NCBI GenBank assembly: GCA_038204505.1
Contig: JBBRCV010000016.1
Coordinates: 1 to 43,150 of the forward strand
Length of the DNA: 43,150 nt
DNA from: Timaviella sp038204505
GTDB taxonomy: Bacteria > Cyanobacteriota > Cyanobacteriia > Elainellales > Elainellaceae
Direction: 5' to 3'
The position numbers and the translations under genes were made by a program. Below the pieces are notes generated by a model. It saw nothing but the letters and a program-made list of their open reading frames with translations. It had not been told where the DNA came from and did no database searches. How positions within the stretch are numbered: the stretch's first letter is position 1; each line of letters begins with the position of its first letter. Shown in pieces: positions 25,542-34,389 of this stretch.

Positions 25542-26918
25542 GTGATTAACAAAGGCAGGATACAGCGCTGGATTGCGGTCTTGGCAGTATTAAATTTAGC
25601 TCTGGTGTTTTTTGATCTGACGTACTTGAGTGCCCGATCGCTCTATTTACAAGTTCTACCGAGTTTAGTACAAACCTATGATCCGATTAAAGGGATCTGT
25701 CCGCATCCAGAAACACAACGTTATTTAGAGCGTGTCGCTGCGCTGGAAGTGCAACTGGCTCAAACAGAAGTCCGATCGCCAGAAGTTGCAGCATCACTGT
25801 CTGAGTTGCGATCGTATAGTCAACTGTTGATTCAAGATGATCCTTTTTCTAAACAGGATAGTTCCACCCTGGAGACTATTAAGCAGGAATTGCGATCGCG
25901 CACAGGTGCAGAATCGTCTTTTGTGGCGTTCGATCGCTTCTGGAGTCAGGATCATCTCGCTGAAGCAGGTTGGCAACCCGAACTAGAATTCTGGAGTCAG
26001 CAGATTCGACCCTTAATGGCTGCAAACTACTATCGTCAGGTCAATCGATTTGGACAGGCGATCGATTATTTTTGGCTGGTTGACCTGCCGTTTATTGTCA
26101 TTTTCGCTGTTGACTTTGCTATTCGGAATCGGTCAATTCGTCGTCGTCATCCAGAGCTAAGCTGGCTAGAATCTTTTCTGAGACGGTGGTACGACCTATT
26201 CTTGCTAATTCCAATCTGGCAATGGCTCCGAATCATTCCAGTGATAATCCGACTTCAGCAGGTGGATTTAATTAGCTTAGAACCTCTACAAGCAGAAGCG
26301 CGGCGAGATTTTGCGATCGCTTTTGCCAAAGGATTAACGGAAGTGGTTGGCGTTCAAGCGATCGATCAAATGCAGGCGGCAATTCGTCGGGGCGATGTGA
26401 TGCAGTGGTTACTCTATCCAGAGTTTCGTAGAGAGTATGTGGAAGTTAATGATCAAGATGAAGTTAAGGCGATCGTCATTCGCATTGCTGATATTGTCGT
26501 TCACCAGGTGTTACCTCAAATCCAGCCCGATCTAGAAACATTTATTTACTACAATTTGCATCACGTATTTGATCAACTGCCTGGATATCGACAACTGCAA
26601 TACGTTCCTGGTGTCAGTAATTTGCCTAAGCAGGCAACAGAACGACTCACAAAAAATCTATCTGCAAATGCTTATCAAAGTTTGGTGCAGATTTGGGAAG
26701 ATCCGGCGATCGCTGAGATTGCCACTCAACTTGTGCAAAGCTTTCGAGACACATTAGTGGCTGAATTGCAGAAAGAACAAAATACACAAGAAATTGAAAA
26801 ACTGCTGATTGATTTGCTTGAGGAAATCAAGATTAGTTATGTCCAAGAAATCACGGAGGTTGCAATTGAACAAACTGTAGATGAAGCAGGGCAGCTCCAG
26901 CGCAGGGGCAAAGCTTAG
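25542..26918 (+). CDS. Uncharacterised membrane protein
   Basis: A 458-residue protein starting with GTG at 25542 (GGGGAAACGTC upstream). One helix lies at about 11-30, then a periplasmic-looking helical stretch (30-175), a second membrane segment (FWLVDLPFIVIFAVDFAIR, 181-200) and a basic re-entrant segment (RWYDLFLLIPIWQWLRIIPVIIRL, 224-247), followed by a long soluble C-terminal domain. The middle resembles the S3-S4-like portion of small voltage-sensor-type ion channels, but a pore and a regular arginine ladder are lacking, so I do not call it a channel. A cytosolic C-terminal helical domain is likely (many Gln/Glu). It follows the lipoprotein gene by 63 bases. Confidence 0.68.
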   Translation: MINKGRIQRWIAVLAVLNLALVFFDLTYLSARSLYLQVLPSLVQTYDPIKGICPHPETQRYLERVAALEVQLAQTEVRSPEVAASLSELRSYSQLLIQDDPFSKQDSSTLETIKQELRSRTGAESSFVAFDRFWSQDHLAEAGWQPELEFWSQQIRPLMAANYYRQVNRFGQAIDYFWLVDLPFIVIFAVDFAIRNRSIRRRHPELSWLESFLRRWYDLFLLIPIWQWLRIIPVIIRLQQVDLISLEPLQAEARRDFAIAFAKGLTEVVGVQAIDQMQAAIRRGDVMQWLLYPEFRREYVEVNDQDEVKAIVIRIADIVVHQVLPQIQPDLETFIYYNLHHVFDQLPGYRQLQYVPGVSNLPKQATERLTKNLSANAYQSLVQIWEDPAIAEIATQLVQSFRDTLVAELQKEQNTQEIEKLLIDLLEEIKISYVQEITEVAIEQTVDEAGQLQRRGKA

Positions 26919-26980
26919 AAGATGTTTGAGCAGCCCGCCCAATTTAGAAAGGCAGCGCTATGTCGGCAAGATTGGCTTAA

Positions 26981-27016
26981 TTCATATCAGTTTCATATTT
27001 TCTTGCTCTAATCTAA
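26981..27016 (+). promoter_or_regulatory. Direct-repeat regulatory element upstream of glucose dehydrogenase gene (copy B)
   Basis: TTCATAT at 26981-26987 and 26992-26998 are separated by CAGT, followed by TTGCTCT at 27003-27009. Over the first 36 bases it differs from copy A (9521-9556) at only two positions. It sits about 130 bases upstream of the SDR start. Such conservation in an otherwise unrelated spacer argues for a functional site or a shared promoter. Confidence 0.6.
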
Positions 27017-27143
27017 GAGGTCAAGTAATCCTAGCTACATCTAAGTAGTGCTCACCAGGTTTAAAATACTCTAAAAATTTCTGATTTTGGCTTTCTGATT
27101 TGAGATAGGGTGGGATGAATCGATACATTGGAGAATGGTGAGC

Positions 27144-27953
27144 ATGAAGGGATTGTCTGGAAAAACTGCATTGATCACGGGCGCGAGTTCAGGCATTGGA
27201 CAAGCGATCGCCATCCGTTTGGCGCAAGAGGGCTGCAACATTGTGATTAATTATCGCAAGAGCGTTAAAGAAGCCAAAGATACCGAAGAACAAGCAATGC
27301 AGACAGCCTGCCGCCAAGCTGAAGGCTGTGGGGTGCGATCGCTACTGATTCAGGGCGATGTCTCCAAGGAAGAAGACATTCTTAATATGTTTAATCAGAC
27401 GATTGAGACGTTCGGGAGTCTCGATATTTTGGTCAATAATGCTGGAATTCAAAAAGAATGTCCTTCTCATGAAGTGACCGCAAAAGATTTTGATAATATC
27501 TTATCTATCAATCTACGTGGATCATTTCTATGTGCCAGAGAAATGATTAAGCATTGTCTGAGCCAAGGTCGTCCGGGCATTATTATTAATGTCTCCAGCG
27601 TTCACGAAATCATTCCTCGACCGTTGTATGCAAGTTATTCTATTAGCAAAGGCGGCATGGAAAATTTGACGAAAACATTAGCATTAGAATATGCTGCCCG
27701 AGGTATTCGGGTGAATGCGATCGCCCCTGGTGCCACCATCACACCCATCAACCAAGAGTGGATTGATCATCCCGAAAAGAAAGCCATGGTCGAGAGCCAT
27801 ATTCCCATGGCGCGATCGGGAACTGCCGAAGAGATGGCGGCAGGGGTAGCATTTCTCGCCTCTGATGATGCCTCGTATATTACGGGACAAACGTTATTTA
27901 TTGATGGTGGACTGACCCTCTACGCTGATTTTCGAGAAGCATGGTCGGCATAG
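27144..27953 (+). CDS. Glucose 1-dehydrogenase-like SDR oxidoreductase
   Basis: A 269-residue short-chain dehydrogenase, probably oxidising D-glucose to glucono-1,5-lactone with NAD(P)+ (EC 1.1.1.47). Motifs: TGASSGIG (residues 12-19, cofactor loop), NNAG, the catalytic serine in NVSSVHE, and Y165-x-x-x-K169 (YSISK). Three traits match Bacillus-type glucose dehydrogenases specifically: SSVHE-x-I-P-x-P, SKGGM after the active site, and the C-terminal DGGLTLY. The start at 27144 is preferred, because GGAG at 27130-27133 would abut the ATG at 27135 but is well spaced from 27144. A regulatory element lies upstream at 26981, and a gluconolactonase-like gene downstream (32656) fits the next step. 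Confidence 0.9.
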   Translation: MKGLSGKTALITGASSGIGQAIAIRLAQEGCNIVINYRKSVKEAKDTEEQAMQTACRQAEGCGVRSLLIQGDVSKEEDILNMFNQTIETFGSLDILVNNAGIQKECPSHEVTAKDFDNILSINLRGSFLCAREMIKHCLSQGRPGIIINVSSVHEIIPRPLYASYSISKGGMENLTKTLALEYAARGIRVNAIAPGATITPINQEWIDHPEKKAMVESHIPMARSGTAEEMAAGVAFLASDDASYITGQTLFIDGGLTLYADFREAWSA

Positions 27954-28050
27954 ATATATCTCTGTTGAGAGGTATGGATAAAGCAATTTACTGAAAGATA
28001 AAGGCTAATTTCTGCAAACTAAGAGCATCAACGCTAGGTGGAGAATTGCT

Positions 28051-28596
28051 ATGAAAACTGAAATGATTGATGAAGTTAGACAAAACTCAGGGCGGTTCAT
28101 CGCGCTGGGTATTTTGATGATGGTGCTGGGCATTGCGGCGATCGTCGAGCCGTTCATTGCCGCGATCGCCGTTGCGCGCGTCCTCTCCTGGACTTTTCTC
28201 ATCGCAGGGATTGTCCGAACAGTTCATGCTATTCAATCGCGCCAACAACGGGGTTTCTGGTTCAGTCTAATTATTGGAATTCTCTACATTATTTCCGGAA
28301 TCTTGTTGCTTAGCAACCTCCTGGGGGCTGCACTCACGATCACCTTAGCCTTTGGCTGGGTTATTTTTGCTCAAGGAATTCTTGAGGTGATTGCAGCATT
28401 CAAACTGCGTCCAGAACCACATTGGGGGTGGACGTTATTCAGTGGCATCGTAGCGATTATTCTAGGGATTTTGATTTTGCAGCAGTGGCCCATCGGTGCA
28501 GCCTGGTTGCTAGGACTCTATGTCGGGTTTAGCCTTTTATGTACGGGGCTGACCATGCTTGTGCTCCCATTGGCGCTTCGTAATAATTATCGTTAG
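28051..28596 (+). CDS. HdeD family acid-resistance membrane protein (DUF308), copy 2
   Basis: A 181-residue paralogue of the protein at 12478-13053, with six hydrophobic helices in three DUF308 repeats. Conserved blocks are LGIAAIVEPFIAAIAVA, QSRQQRGFWFSLIIGILYIISGILLL, LAFGWVIFAQGILEVIAAF and ILGILILQQWPIGAAWLLGLYVGFSLL. It lies 97 bases after the glucose dehydrogenase gene and 79 bases before the large glycosidase gene, all on the plus strand. The pairing of an HdeD gene with a TTCATAT-type element upstream occurs in both halves of the window. Confidence 0.9.
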   Translation: MKTEMIDEVRQNSGRFIALGILMMVLGIAAIVEPFIAAIAVARVLSWTFLIAGIVRTVHAIQSRQQRGFWFSLIIGILYIISGILLLSNLLGAALTITLAFGWVIFAQGILEVIAAFKLRPEPHWGWTLFSGIVAIILGILILQQWPIGAAWLLGLYVGFSLLCTGLTMLVLPLALRNNYR

Positions 28597-28675
28597 TCCT
28601 AAATGTCGCTAGCCTTTTAGGGCAACGCCGCTCCAGTAGATTTAACCCGCATCATCTAACCTTCAGGAAGTAGCT

Positions 28676-31405
28676 ATGACCGCAGAAGAACAACGGCTCG
28701 AACAAACCCGCGCTGGTAAAACCGACTGGTACAAATGGGGACCGTATTTGAGCGAACGCCAGTGGGGAACGGTGCGCGAAGACTATAGTTCTGATGGGAA
28801 TGCCTGGGATTATTTTCCGCACGATCATGCGCGATCGCGGGCATATCGCTGGGGCGAAGATGGACTGGGCGGCATCACCGACAACCATAATTTGCTCTGT
28901 TTTACGCTGGCGCTCTGGAACGGCAAAGACCCTATTCTGAAGGAACGGTTGTTTGGATTAACCAATAGCCAGGGCAATCATGGCGAAGATGTAAAGGAGT
29001 ACTATTTCTACATTGACAGTACGCCTACTCATTCGTACATGAAGTATCTTTATAAATACCCCCAGGCAGAGTTTCCATACAACGATTTGGTTGAAACCAA
29101 TCGCAACCGCAACCGTTATGAACTGGAATATGAGCTGCTAGATACGGGCATTTTTGACGACGATCGCTACTTTGATGTGTTTGTGGAATACGCCAAAGCC
29201 GATGCCGAAGATGTTTTAATTAAAATCAGCATTGCTAACCGGGGTCCCGAAGCAGCTCCAATTCATGTGCTGCCGACTCTTTGCTTCCGCAACACCTGGT
29301 CATGGGCAGCGGGTGGATCTAAACCTGTGTTTACCAAGATTGAGGGAACAGGTAACAGCGTCGTGCACGCTCGCATTACGGATACTTTGCTGGATGAATA
29401 CATCAAGGACTATTACTTCTATTGTGATGGTGTAGCTCCGCTGCTGTTTACGGAAAATGAAACGAACAATCAACGGTTATTTGACACGCCTAATGCCAGT
29501 CCTTTTGTAAAAGATGGCATCAACAACTACATTGTGCACGGACAAGAGAATGCTGTTAATCCTAGTTATGTAGGAACTAAAGTTTCGCCCCACTACGAAA
29601 TTATGGTTGACGCTGGAGAGGCGAAGGTAATCCAACTTCGCCTTTCAAAAAATGCTCCGGGTCATGGAGGAGAACCATTTGGTAGCGACTTCGATCAAGC
29701 ATTTGCGGCACGTCTGAAGGAAGCGGATGAGTTTTATGCGACTGTCATTCCACCCTCGGTTTTGGCAGATAGCGATCGCGCCAACGTCATGCGGCAAGCA
29801 CTGGCTGGAATGATGTGGACGAAACAATATTTCTACTACGATGTGGATCAATGGCTGAGAGAGCGCAACGTTACTCCCTGGACAGCCCCAGTCGATAAGC
29901 TGAATGTGCGGAACAGCGATTGGTTTCACATGCACAACGACGATATCGTTTCCATGCCCGATAAATGGGAGTATCCCTGGTATGCTGCTTGGGATCTGGC
30001 ATTCCACGTTATTCCCATTAGTTTAATTGATCCAGACTTTGCCAAGGATCAATTGATGCTGATGCTGCGAGAAGATTACCTGCATCCCAATGGACAAATT
30101 CCTGCCTATGAGTGGAATTTTGGCGATGTAAATCCGCCTGTTCACGCCTTTGCGACCTGGGAAATTTACACCCGCGATCGCGAACGCAATAATGGCGTTG
30201 GAGATCTTGAATTCCTCAAATATGCCTTTTCTAAATTGCTGATTAACTTCACCTGGTGGGTTAACCGCAAAGATGAAGGCGGCAATAATTTGTTTCAAGG
30301 TGGATTCCTGGGGCTGGATAACATTAGTGTGTTCGATCGCAGTTCGCCTTTACCGACGGGTGGGCACTTGGAACAAGCAGACGGGACTGCTTGGATGGCG
30401 TTCTTCAGTCAGCGGATGTTTCAAATTGCGATCGAGCTAGCACTCCACGATTCACTTTACGAAGACCTTGCCATCAAGTTCTTTGAACATACAATGTGGA
30501 TTGCGGGAGCGATGGATCGGATTGGTGAACATCAAGATGAACTATGGGATGAAGAAGATGGATTCTTTTACGATGTTCTGCGCTTGCCCGATGGTGACTC
30601 TACTCGCATCAAGGTGCGATCGCTGGTTGGTTTATTGCCGCTGATGGCAGTTGCCGTCTTCCCTCGTGAAGCCTTTGAAAAACTGCCTCGCTTCAAAGCA
30701 CGGGCAGACCTATTCATTCTGCGACACCCTGAGTTAACGCAAAATACCCATCTTCCCAATCAAGCAGGCGTTCAAGATCGGCTGATGCTGTCGGTTTTAA
30801 ACGAAGATAAATTGCGCCGCGTTCTCTCCAGAATGCTAGATGAAACCGAGTTCCTGAGCGATTATGGAATTCGATCGCTCTCTCGTTATCACCTGGATAA
30901 CCCCTACTATTACTATCACGAAGGGCAGGAGTTCAAGGTCGGGTATGTTGCTGGTGATTCGACATCAGGAATGTTTGGCGGAAATTCTAACTGGCGTGGT
31001 CCGATCTGGATGCCTGTTAATTTATTGCTGTTGCGATCGCTCTTACAACTCTATAGCTACTACGGTGATTCGTTTACCATTGAATGTCCGACAGGATCTG
31101 GTAAATACTTAACCCTGTTTGAGGTTAGCAAGGAAATCAGCGAACGGCTTTCTAGCATTTTCCTTAAAGATGAATCCGGTCGCCGTCCGGTCTATGGCAG
31201 TGCCGAGAAGTTCCAGAATGATCCTCACTGGCGCGATCTAATTCTGTTCTACGAATATTTCCAGGGAGATAACGGGGCAGGCATTGGTGCTAGTCACCAA
31301 ACCGGATGGACTGGTTGCATTGCCAGAGTCATTCAGGCATTGGGCTACTTTACTCCAGAAACAGTGCTCAATACCATCACGCCCGGAGAACTAGCAAAAT
31401 ATTGA
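28676..31405 (+). CDS. MGH1-like/GH63-related glycoside hydrolase
   Basis: A 909-residue (alpha/alpha)6-barrel glycosidase of the GH63-related MGH1 type. The N-terminal part (to about 350) is beta-rich; it begins with RQWGTVREDYSSDGNAWDYFPHDHARSRAYRWGEDGLGGI and then LLCFTLALWNGKDPILKERLFGL, a very conserved opening in these proteins. The barrel follows (WDLAFHVIPISLIDPDFAKDQ, ANGQIPAYEWNF-like, then GGNSNWRGPIWMPVNLLLLRSL). Related enzymes hydrolyse alpha-glucosides, including glucosylglycerate or mannosylglycerate. No signal peptide is present, so it acts in the cytoplasm. It sits in a locus with glucose dehydrogenase and gluconolactonase, which suggests that glucose is its product. The exact substrate is inferred, not seen. 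Confidence 0.85.
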   Translation: MTAEEQRLEQTRAGKTDWYKWGPYLSERQWGTVREDYSSDGNAWDYFPHDHARSRAYRWGEDGLGGITDNHNLLCFTLALWNGKDPILKERLFGLTNSQGNHGEDVKEYYFYIDSTPTHSYMKYLYKYPQAEFPYNDLVETNRNRNRYELEYELLDTGIFDDDRYFDVFVEYAKADAEDVLIKISIANRGPEAAPIHVLPTLCFRNTWSWAAGGSKPVFTKIEGTGNSVVHARITDTLLDEYIKDYYFYCDGVAPLLFTENETNNQRLFDTPNASPFVKDGINNYIVHGQENAVNPSYVGTKVSPHYEIMVDAGEAKVIQLRLSKNAPGHGGEPFGSDFDQAFAARLKEADEFYATVIPPSVLADSDRANVMRQALAGMMWTKQYFYYDVDQWLRERNVTPWTAPVDKLNVRNSDWFHMHNDDIVSMPDKWEYPWYAAWDLAFHVIPISLIDPDFAKDQLMLMLREDYLHPNGQIPAYEWNFGDVNPPVHAFATWEIYTRDRERNNGVGDLEFLKYAFSKLLINFTWWVNRKDEGGNNLFQGGFLGLDNISVFDRSSPLPTGGHLEQADGTAWMAFFSQRMFQIAIELALHDSLYEDLAIKFFEHTMWIAGAMDRIGEHQDELWDEEDGFFYDVLRLPDGDSTRIKVRSLVGLLPLMAVAVFPREAFEKLPRFKARADLFILRHPELTQNTHLPNQAGVQDRLMLSVLNEDKLRRVLSRMLDETEFLSDYGIRSLSRYHLDNPYYYYHEGQEFKVGYVAGDSTSGMFGGNSNWRGPIWMPVNLLLLRSLLQLYSYYGDSFTIECPTGSGKYLTLFEVSKEISERLSSIFLKDESGRRPVYGSAEKFQNDPHWRDLILFYEYFQGDNGAGIGASHQTGWTGCIARVIQALGYFTPETVLNTITPGELAKY

Positions 31406-31417
31406 TGTAAATGTATG

Positions 31418-31452
31418 GTCTGTAAGGCAGGCAAGATGCCTGCCTTACAGAC
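31418..31452. terminator. Perfect 16-base-pair stem-loop after the glycosidase gene
   Basis: GTCTGTAAGGCAGGCA (31418-31433), loop AGA, and its exact complement (31437-31452) form a strong hairpin 13 bases beyond the glycosidase stop. It lacks a T-run (TAACCAAAAGG follows). It may be a terminator, an RNA-stabilising structure or a small intergenic palindrome. Confidence 0.65.
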
Positions 31453-31532
31453 TAACCAAAAGGTGATCTCACATTTAATCAGCCCATTTACTTAAACGGT
31501 ATTTGAATCCATCAGTTTAATAGGAAATATTC

Positions 31533-32609
31533 ATGATTACTCGCCAAGATCTCAACTACTTACAGTCTCTAACCAAAATACCTGCACTTTCTATTTTGTT
31601 ACCAACCCATCGAACATTTCCCGATAATAAACAAGATCCGATTCTGGTAAAAAACCTGGTAGACGAGGCAACGACACGACTTTCTGAAGAGTTCTCTACT
31701 CGTGAGTTGGAGCCGTTAATAAAACGGTTAGAAACACTCGTTAGCGAAATCGACTATCCTCATACGCTGGACGGGTTGGCACTGTACGTTAGCCATGACT
31801 TTGCTAAACTCTACTATCTTCCTTTTCCTATTCCTGCGCGTGTTGTGATTGATCAAACCTTTGCGACGCGAGATCTAGTTTATGGGATGCACCGATCGCT
31901 GCGCTATTGGGTTCTGCTATTAAGTCAAGCGTCTACTCGCTTATTAGCTGGAACTGGAGAAACCCTTGAAGAAGTTGATGATCAGAACTTTTTGATGCAA
32001 ATGACAGGGCCAGGAGCCACCACTGCGCTTCCCTATGACAGTGATTCTAGCTACATGGATGACCGACATCGCAGATTTTTTCAGCAGGTAGATAGGACGT
32101 TTACTGATTATGCCAAAGATGAAGAATTGCCCTTGGTAGTGGGAGGTGTAGATCGGCAAATATCCTTCTTTCAAGAAGTTTCGCAATATAGTTCGGCGAT
32201 CGCTGGCACTATAACTGGAAACTTTGATCGATCGCCCCTGCATGAACTGGCTCCTCAAGTGTGGTCAATTATCCAGGGTGTTCGGGAAGATCAACAGGTT
32301 AGTGCACTGCAAGAATTGGACAATGCCATGAGCGCTCAAAAAGTTGTCTCTACGATTGGAGAAGTGTGGCGTTTAGCGCAAGAAGGGCGAGGAAAATTGC
32401 TGTTGGTTGAAAAGAATTATCATGTGCCCGCAATCTTAAATGACAGCGGCAATTTTGAGTTAGTGGATCAGGCTGGCGGCACAGATGTGATGGATGATGC
32501 CGTAGATGAAATTATCGAAGCTGTGCTGGCTAAGGGTGGCAACATTGCTATGGTGGACGACGGATCGCTATCGGCTCATCAGCAGATAGCATTAATTTTG
32601 CGGTACTAA
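31533..32609 (+). CDS. baeRF-type protein (bacterial archaeo-eukaryotic release factor-like)
   Basis: A 358-residue soluble protein resembling the bacterial eRF1-like (baeRF) families, which are proposed to act on ribosomes in stress or conflict settings. Landmarks are ALSILLPTHRT at the start, DGLALYVSHDFAKLYYLP, RYWVLLLSQASTRLLAGTGETLEEV, ELPLVVGGVDRQISFFQEV followed by YSSAIAGTITGNFD, and GKLLLVEKNYHVPAIL near the C-terminus. I do not see the GGQ tripeptide of canonical eRF1. The family assignment is by pattern memory and the subgroup (3 or 7) is not secure. It lies downstream of the glycosidase and 46 bases upstream of the chosen start of the gluconolactonase gene. Confidence 0.6.
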   Translation: MITRQDLNYLQSLTKIPALSILLPTHRTFPDNKQDPILVKNLVDEATTRLSEEFSTRELEPLIKRLETLVSEIDYPHTLDGLALYVSHDFAKLYYLPFPIPARVVIDQTFATRDLVYGMHRSLRYWVLLLSQASTRLLAGTGETLEEVDDQNFLMQMTGPGATTALPYDSDSSYMDDRHRRFFQQVDRTFTDYAKDEELPLVVGGVDRQISFFQEVSQYSSAIAGTITGNFDRSPLHELAPQVWSIIQGVREDQQVSALQELDNAMSAQKVVSTIGEVWRLAQEGRGKLLLVEKNYHVPAILNDSGNFELVDQAGGTDVMDDAVDEIIEAVLAKGGNIAMVDDGSLSAHQQIALILRY

Positions 32610-32655
32610 GGTCATGCTCATCAACTTTGCAAAAATAGTGATTGGCGATAATCCT

Positions 32656-33564
32656 ATGAATCAGCCATCGATTGAAAATGTGCTTGCTGCCCGTGCCCGC
32701 TTAGGCGAATGCCCCGTGTGGGATGCCGATCGCCAGCAGCTTTACTGGGTCGATGTTTACAATCATCGGGTTCACCAGTTTGACCCAGCAACTGGGAGTG
32801 ATATTCATTTTGATACGGGTGATGTGGTCAGCGCGATCGCTCTAGCAGGCAACGATCGCTTACTCATTGCACTGGGCGATCGGATTGCTTTCCTCAGCAC
32901 GGTAACGGGTAAAGTCACACCCTTATACCAGGTTGAATTTCCCTATCCCGACACTCGCTTTAATGATGGTAAATGTGATTCTCAGGGACGTTTCTGGATC
33001 GGTTCTATTAGCGATGCAGCAGGACAGGCAGAATTATATCGTTATGATCCAGATGGTTCCTTACAGATGATGGAAACAGGATTAACGATCTCCAACGGAC
33101 TAGGCTGGAGTCCTGATGAGTCAACGTTTTATTTAACTGACTCTGCCCAACGGAGAATTTATGCTTATAACTTTGACGTGGAAACCGGAGCTATTAGCGA
33201 TCGCCGCGTTTTGGTTGACCTGAGTAGCGAAATTGTAGAACCCGATGGACTGGCGATCGATGGGGAGGGAAATCTTTGGACTGCCTTGTGGAATGGTTGG
33301 GGTGTGGCTTGCTTTAACGCAACCGGGCAGGAAATCTTACGTGTTAAACTGCCAGTGCAGCGCCCAACTAGTGTTACATTTGGGGGCACCCATTTAACGG
33401 ATCTCTATATCACCTCCGCATCCGTCGGGTTAAGCCAGAAAGAAATTCAACAAGGCTTTAATGCCGGGGATTTATTTCGCTTTTCAACCCATCTTCCGGG
33501 AGCACCTACTCAGCCATTTTTAGGATCATCAGAAGTGCAAAGCCAGTTTATTTCAATCATTTAA
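32656..33564 (+). CDS. SMP-30/gluconolactonase family protein
   Basis: A 302-residue six-bladed beta-propeller lactonase of the SMP-30/gluconolactonase/LRE family. Motifs are ARLGECPVWDADRQQLYWVDVYNHRVHQFDP (metal ligand Glu near residue 17), RFNDGKCDSQGRFWIGS (Asn and Asp metal ligands), TISNGLGWSPDESTFYLTDS and PDGLAIDGEGNLWTALWNGWGV. These four segments line the divalent-metal site. It would hydrolyse gluconolactone to gluconate, following the glucose dehydrogenase at 27144. The in-frame ATG at 32614 would add 14 residues but has AAGG only two bases before it; the ATG at 32656 begins the conserved part. The next gene starts nine bases after the stop. Confidence 0.9.
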   Translation: MNQPSIENVLAARARLGECPVWDADRQQLYWVDVYNHRVHQFDPATGSDIHFDTGDVVSAIALAGNDRLLIALGDRIAFLSTVTGKVTPLYQVEFPYPDTRFNDGKCDSQGRFWIGSISDAAGQAELYRYDPDGSLQMMETGLTISNGLGWSPDESTFYLTDSAQRRIYAYNFDVETGAISDRRVLVDLSSEIVEPDGLAIDGEGNLWTALWNGWGVACFNATGQEILRVKLPVQRPTSVTFGGTHLTDLYITSASVGLSQKEIQQGFNAGDLFRFSTHLPGAPTQPFLGSSEVQSQFISII

Positions 33565-33573
33565 TGAGGACGT

Positions 33574-34290
33574 ATGTTTAAGCAAACTCGGTTTTTAGTT
33601 GGAGTTACAGGTCTTGTAGCCGCAATGAGTTTATCGGTGTTGCCTCGCGCTACTGCTCAAATCACCAATGAAGAATTTCAAATGGGGCGTGCCCGCGAAG
33701 CCTGCACCCTTCAGGCTCAGCAGCAGTTACTAACCGTTAACGGTCCTATTACTGCAACTACCCCGCTCTTTGATAGTCGTGGGCAAATGATTGGCTCTGA
33801 TTTGACTGTGAACGTAAGTCGGAATGGGGAAACTTACAATGTTCAGTGTAGCTATGACAATGCTACCCGCGTCGCAACTATTGCTAGCCCCTCTAATCAA
33901 GCACCAACTCCGAGTAATTCCACCCGTCCTGTTGCTCAAACTAATTTTGAGGGCAGAGGAGTCGCTCAGGGTGCTGCTTTTACTAAAGGACGGACTGCGA
34001 ATGTTTTCCTGACGACTGACAGAGATAACTTTGTTTTGGAACTTGTGGAGCCACGCGGAAGGGCACGAGTGCAATACCGAGGAGCGATCGTTCGCCAGCG
34101 AGGAGACAACTCGAACTTTACATTGGATGGTCGAGTCCGGACTACCACCTCTTCTGATAACTTGCGAGTGCTCAACAACGCTACTGGCACCTGTCGGGTT
34201 AAAGTAGTTAACTCGCTAGTGAACTCAATTAACTGCAACACTCTTCCCCCCGATAATTCAACTCACTTTCTAGGGTTGGAACAATTTTAG
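33574..34290 (+). CDS. Secreted hypothetical protein
   Basis: A 238-residue exported protein. The signal peptide at 1-29 (VGVTGLVAAMSLSVLPRATAQ) has predicted cleavage after ATA. The mature region has one domain with QMGRAREACTLQAQQQLLTVNG and a Cys pair, a Pro/Thr/Ser-rich linker (SPSNQAPTPSNSTRP) and a second beta-rich domain with two cysteines (TCRVKVVNS, NCNTLPP). I do not recognise either domain. TGAGGACGT precedes the start and only nine bases separate it from the lactonase stop, so it is probably in the same transcript. Confidence 0.75.
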   Translation: MFKQTRFLVGVTGLVAAMSLSVLPRATAQITNEEFQMGRAREACTLQAQQQLLTVNGPITATTPLFDSRGQMIGSDLTVNVSRNGETYNVQCSYDNATRVATIASPSNQAPTPSNSTRPVAQTNFEGRGVAQGAAFTKGRTANVFLTTDRDNFVLELVEPRGRARVQYRGAIVRQRGDNSNFTLDGRVRTTTSSDNLRVLNNATGTCRVKVVNSLVNSINCNTLPPDNSTHFLGLEQF

Positions 34291-34325
34291 GAGGTGAGTC
34301 AGTGATTTTTTAGCCATGGTTAACC

Positions 34326-34361
34326 GTTCGCAGAGGCGTTACAGATAATGTCTCTGCGAAC
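34326..34361. terminator. Ten-base-pair inverted repeat, candidate terminator
   Basis: GTTCGCAGAG (34326-34335) and CTCTGCGAAC (34352-34361) are perfect complements around a 16-base loop. They sit in the short spacer between the secreted protein at 33574 and the META-domain gene at 34390. No T-run follows, so this is a positional guess. Confidence 0.42.
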
Positions 34362-34389
34362 AAAAGAATAATTAGTTTGGTATATAAAA

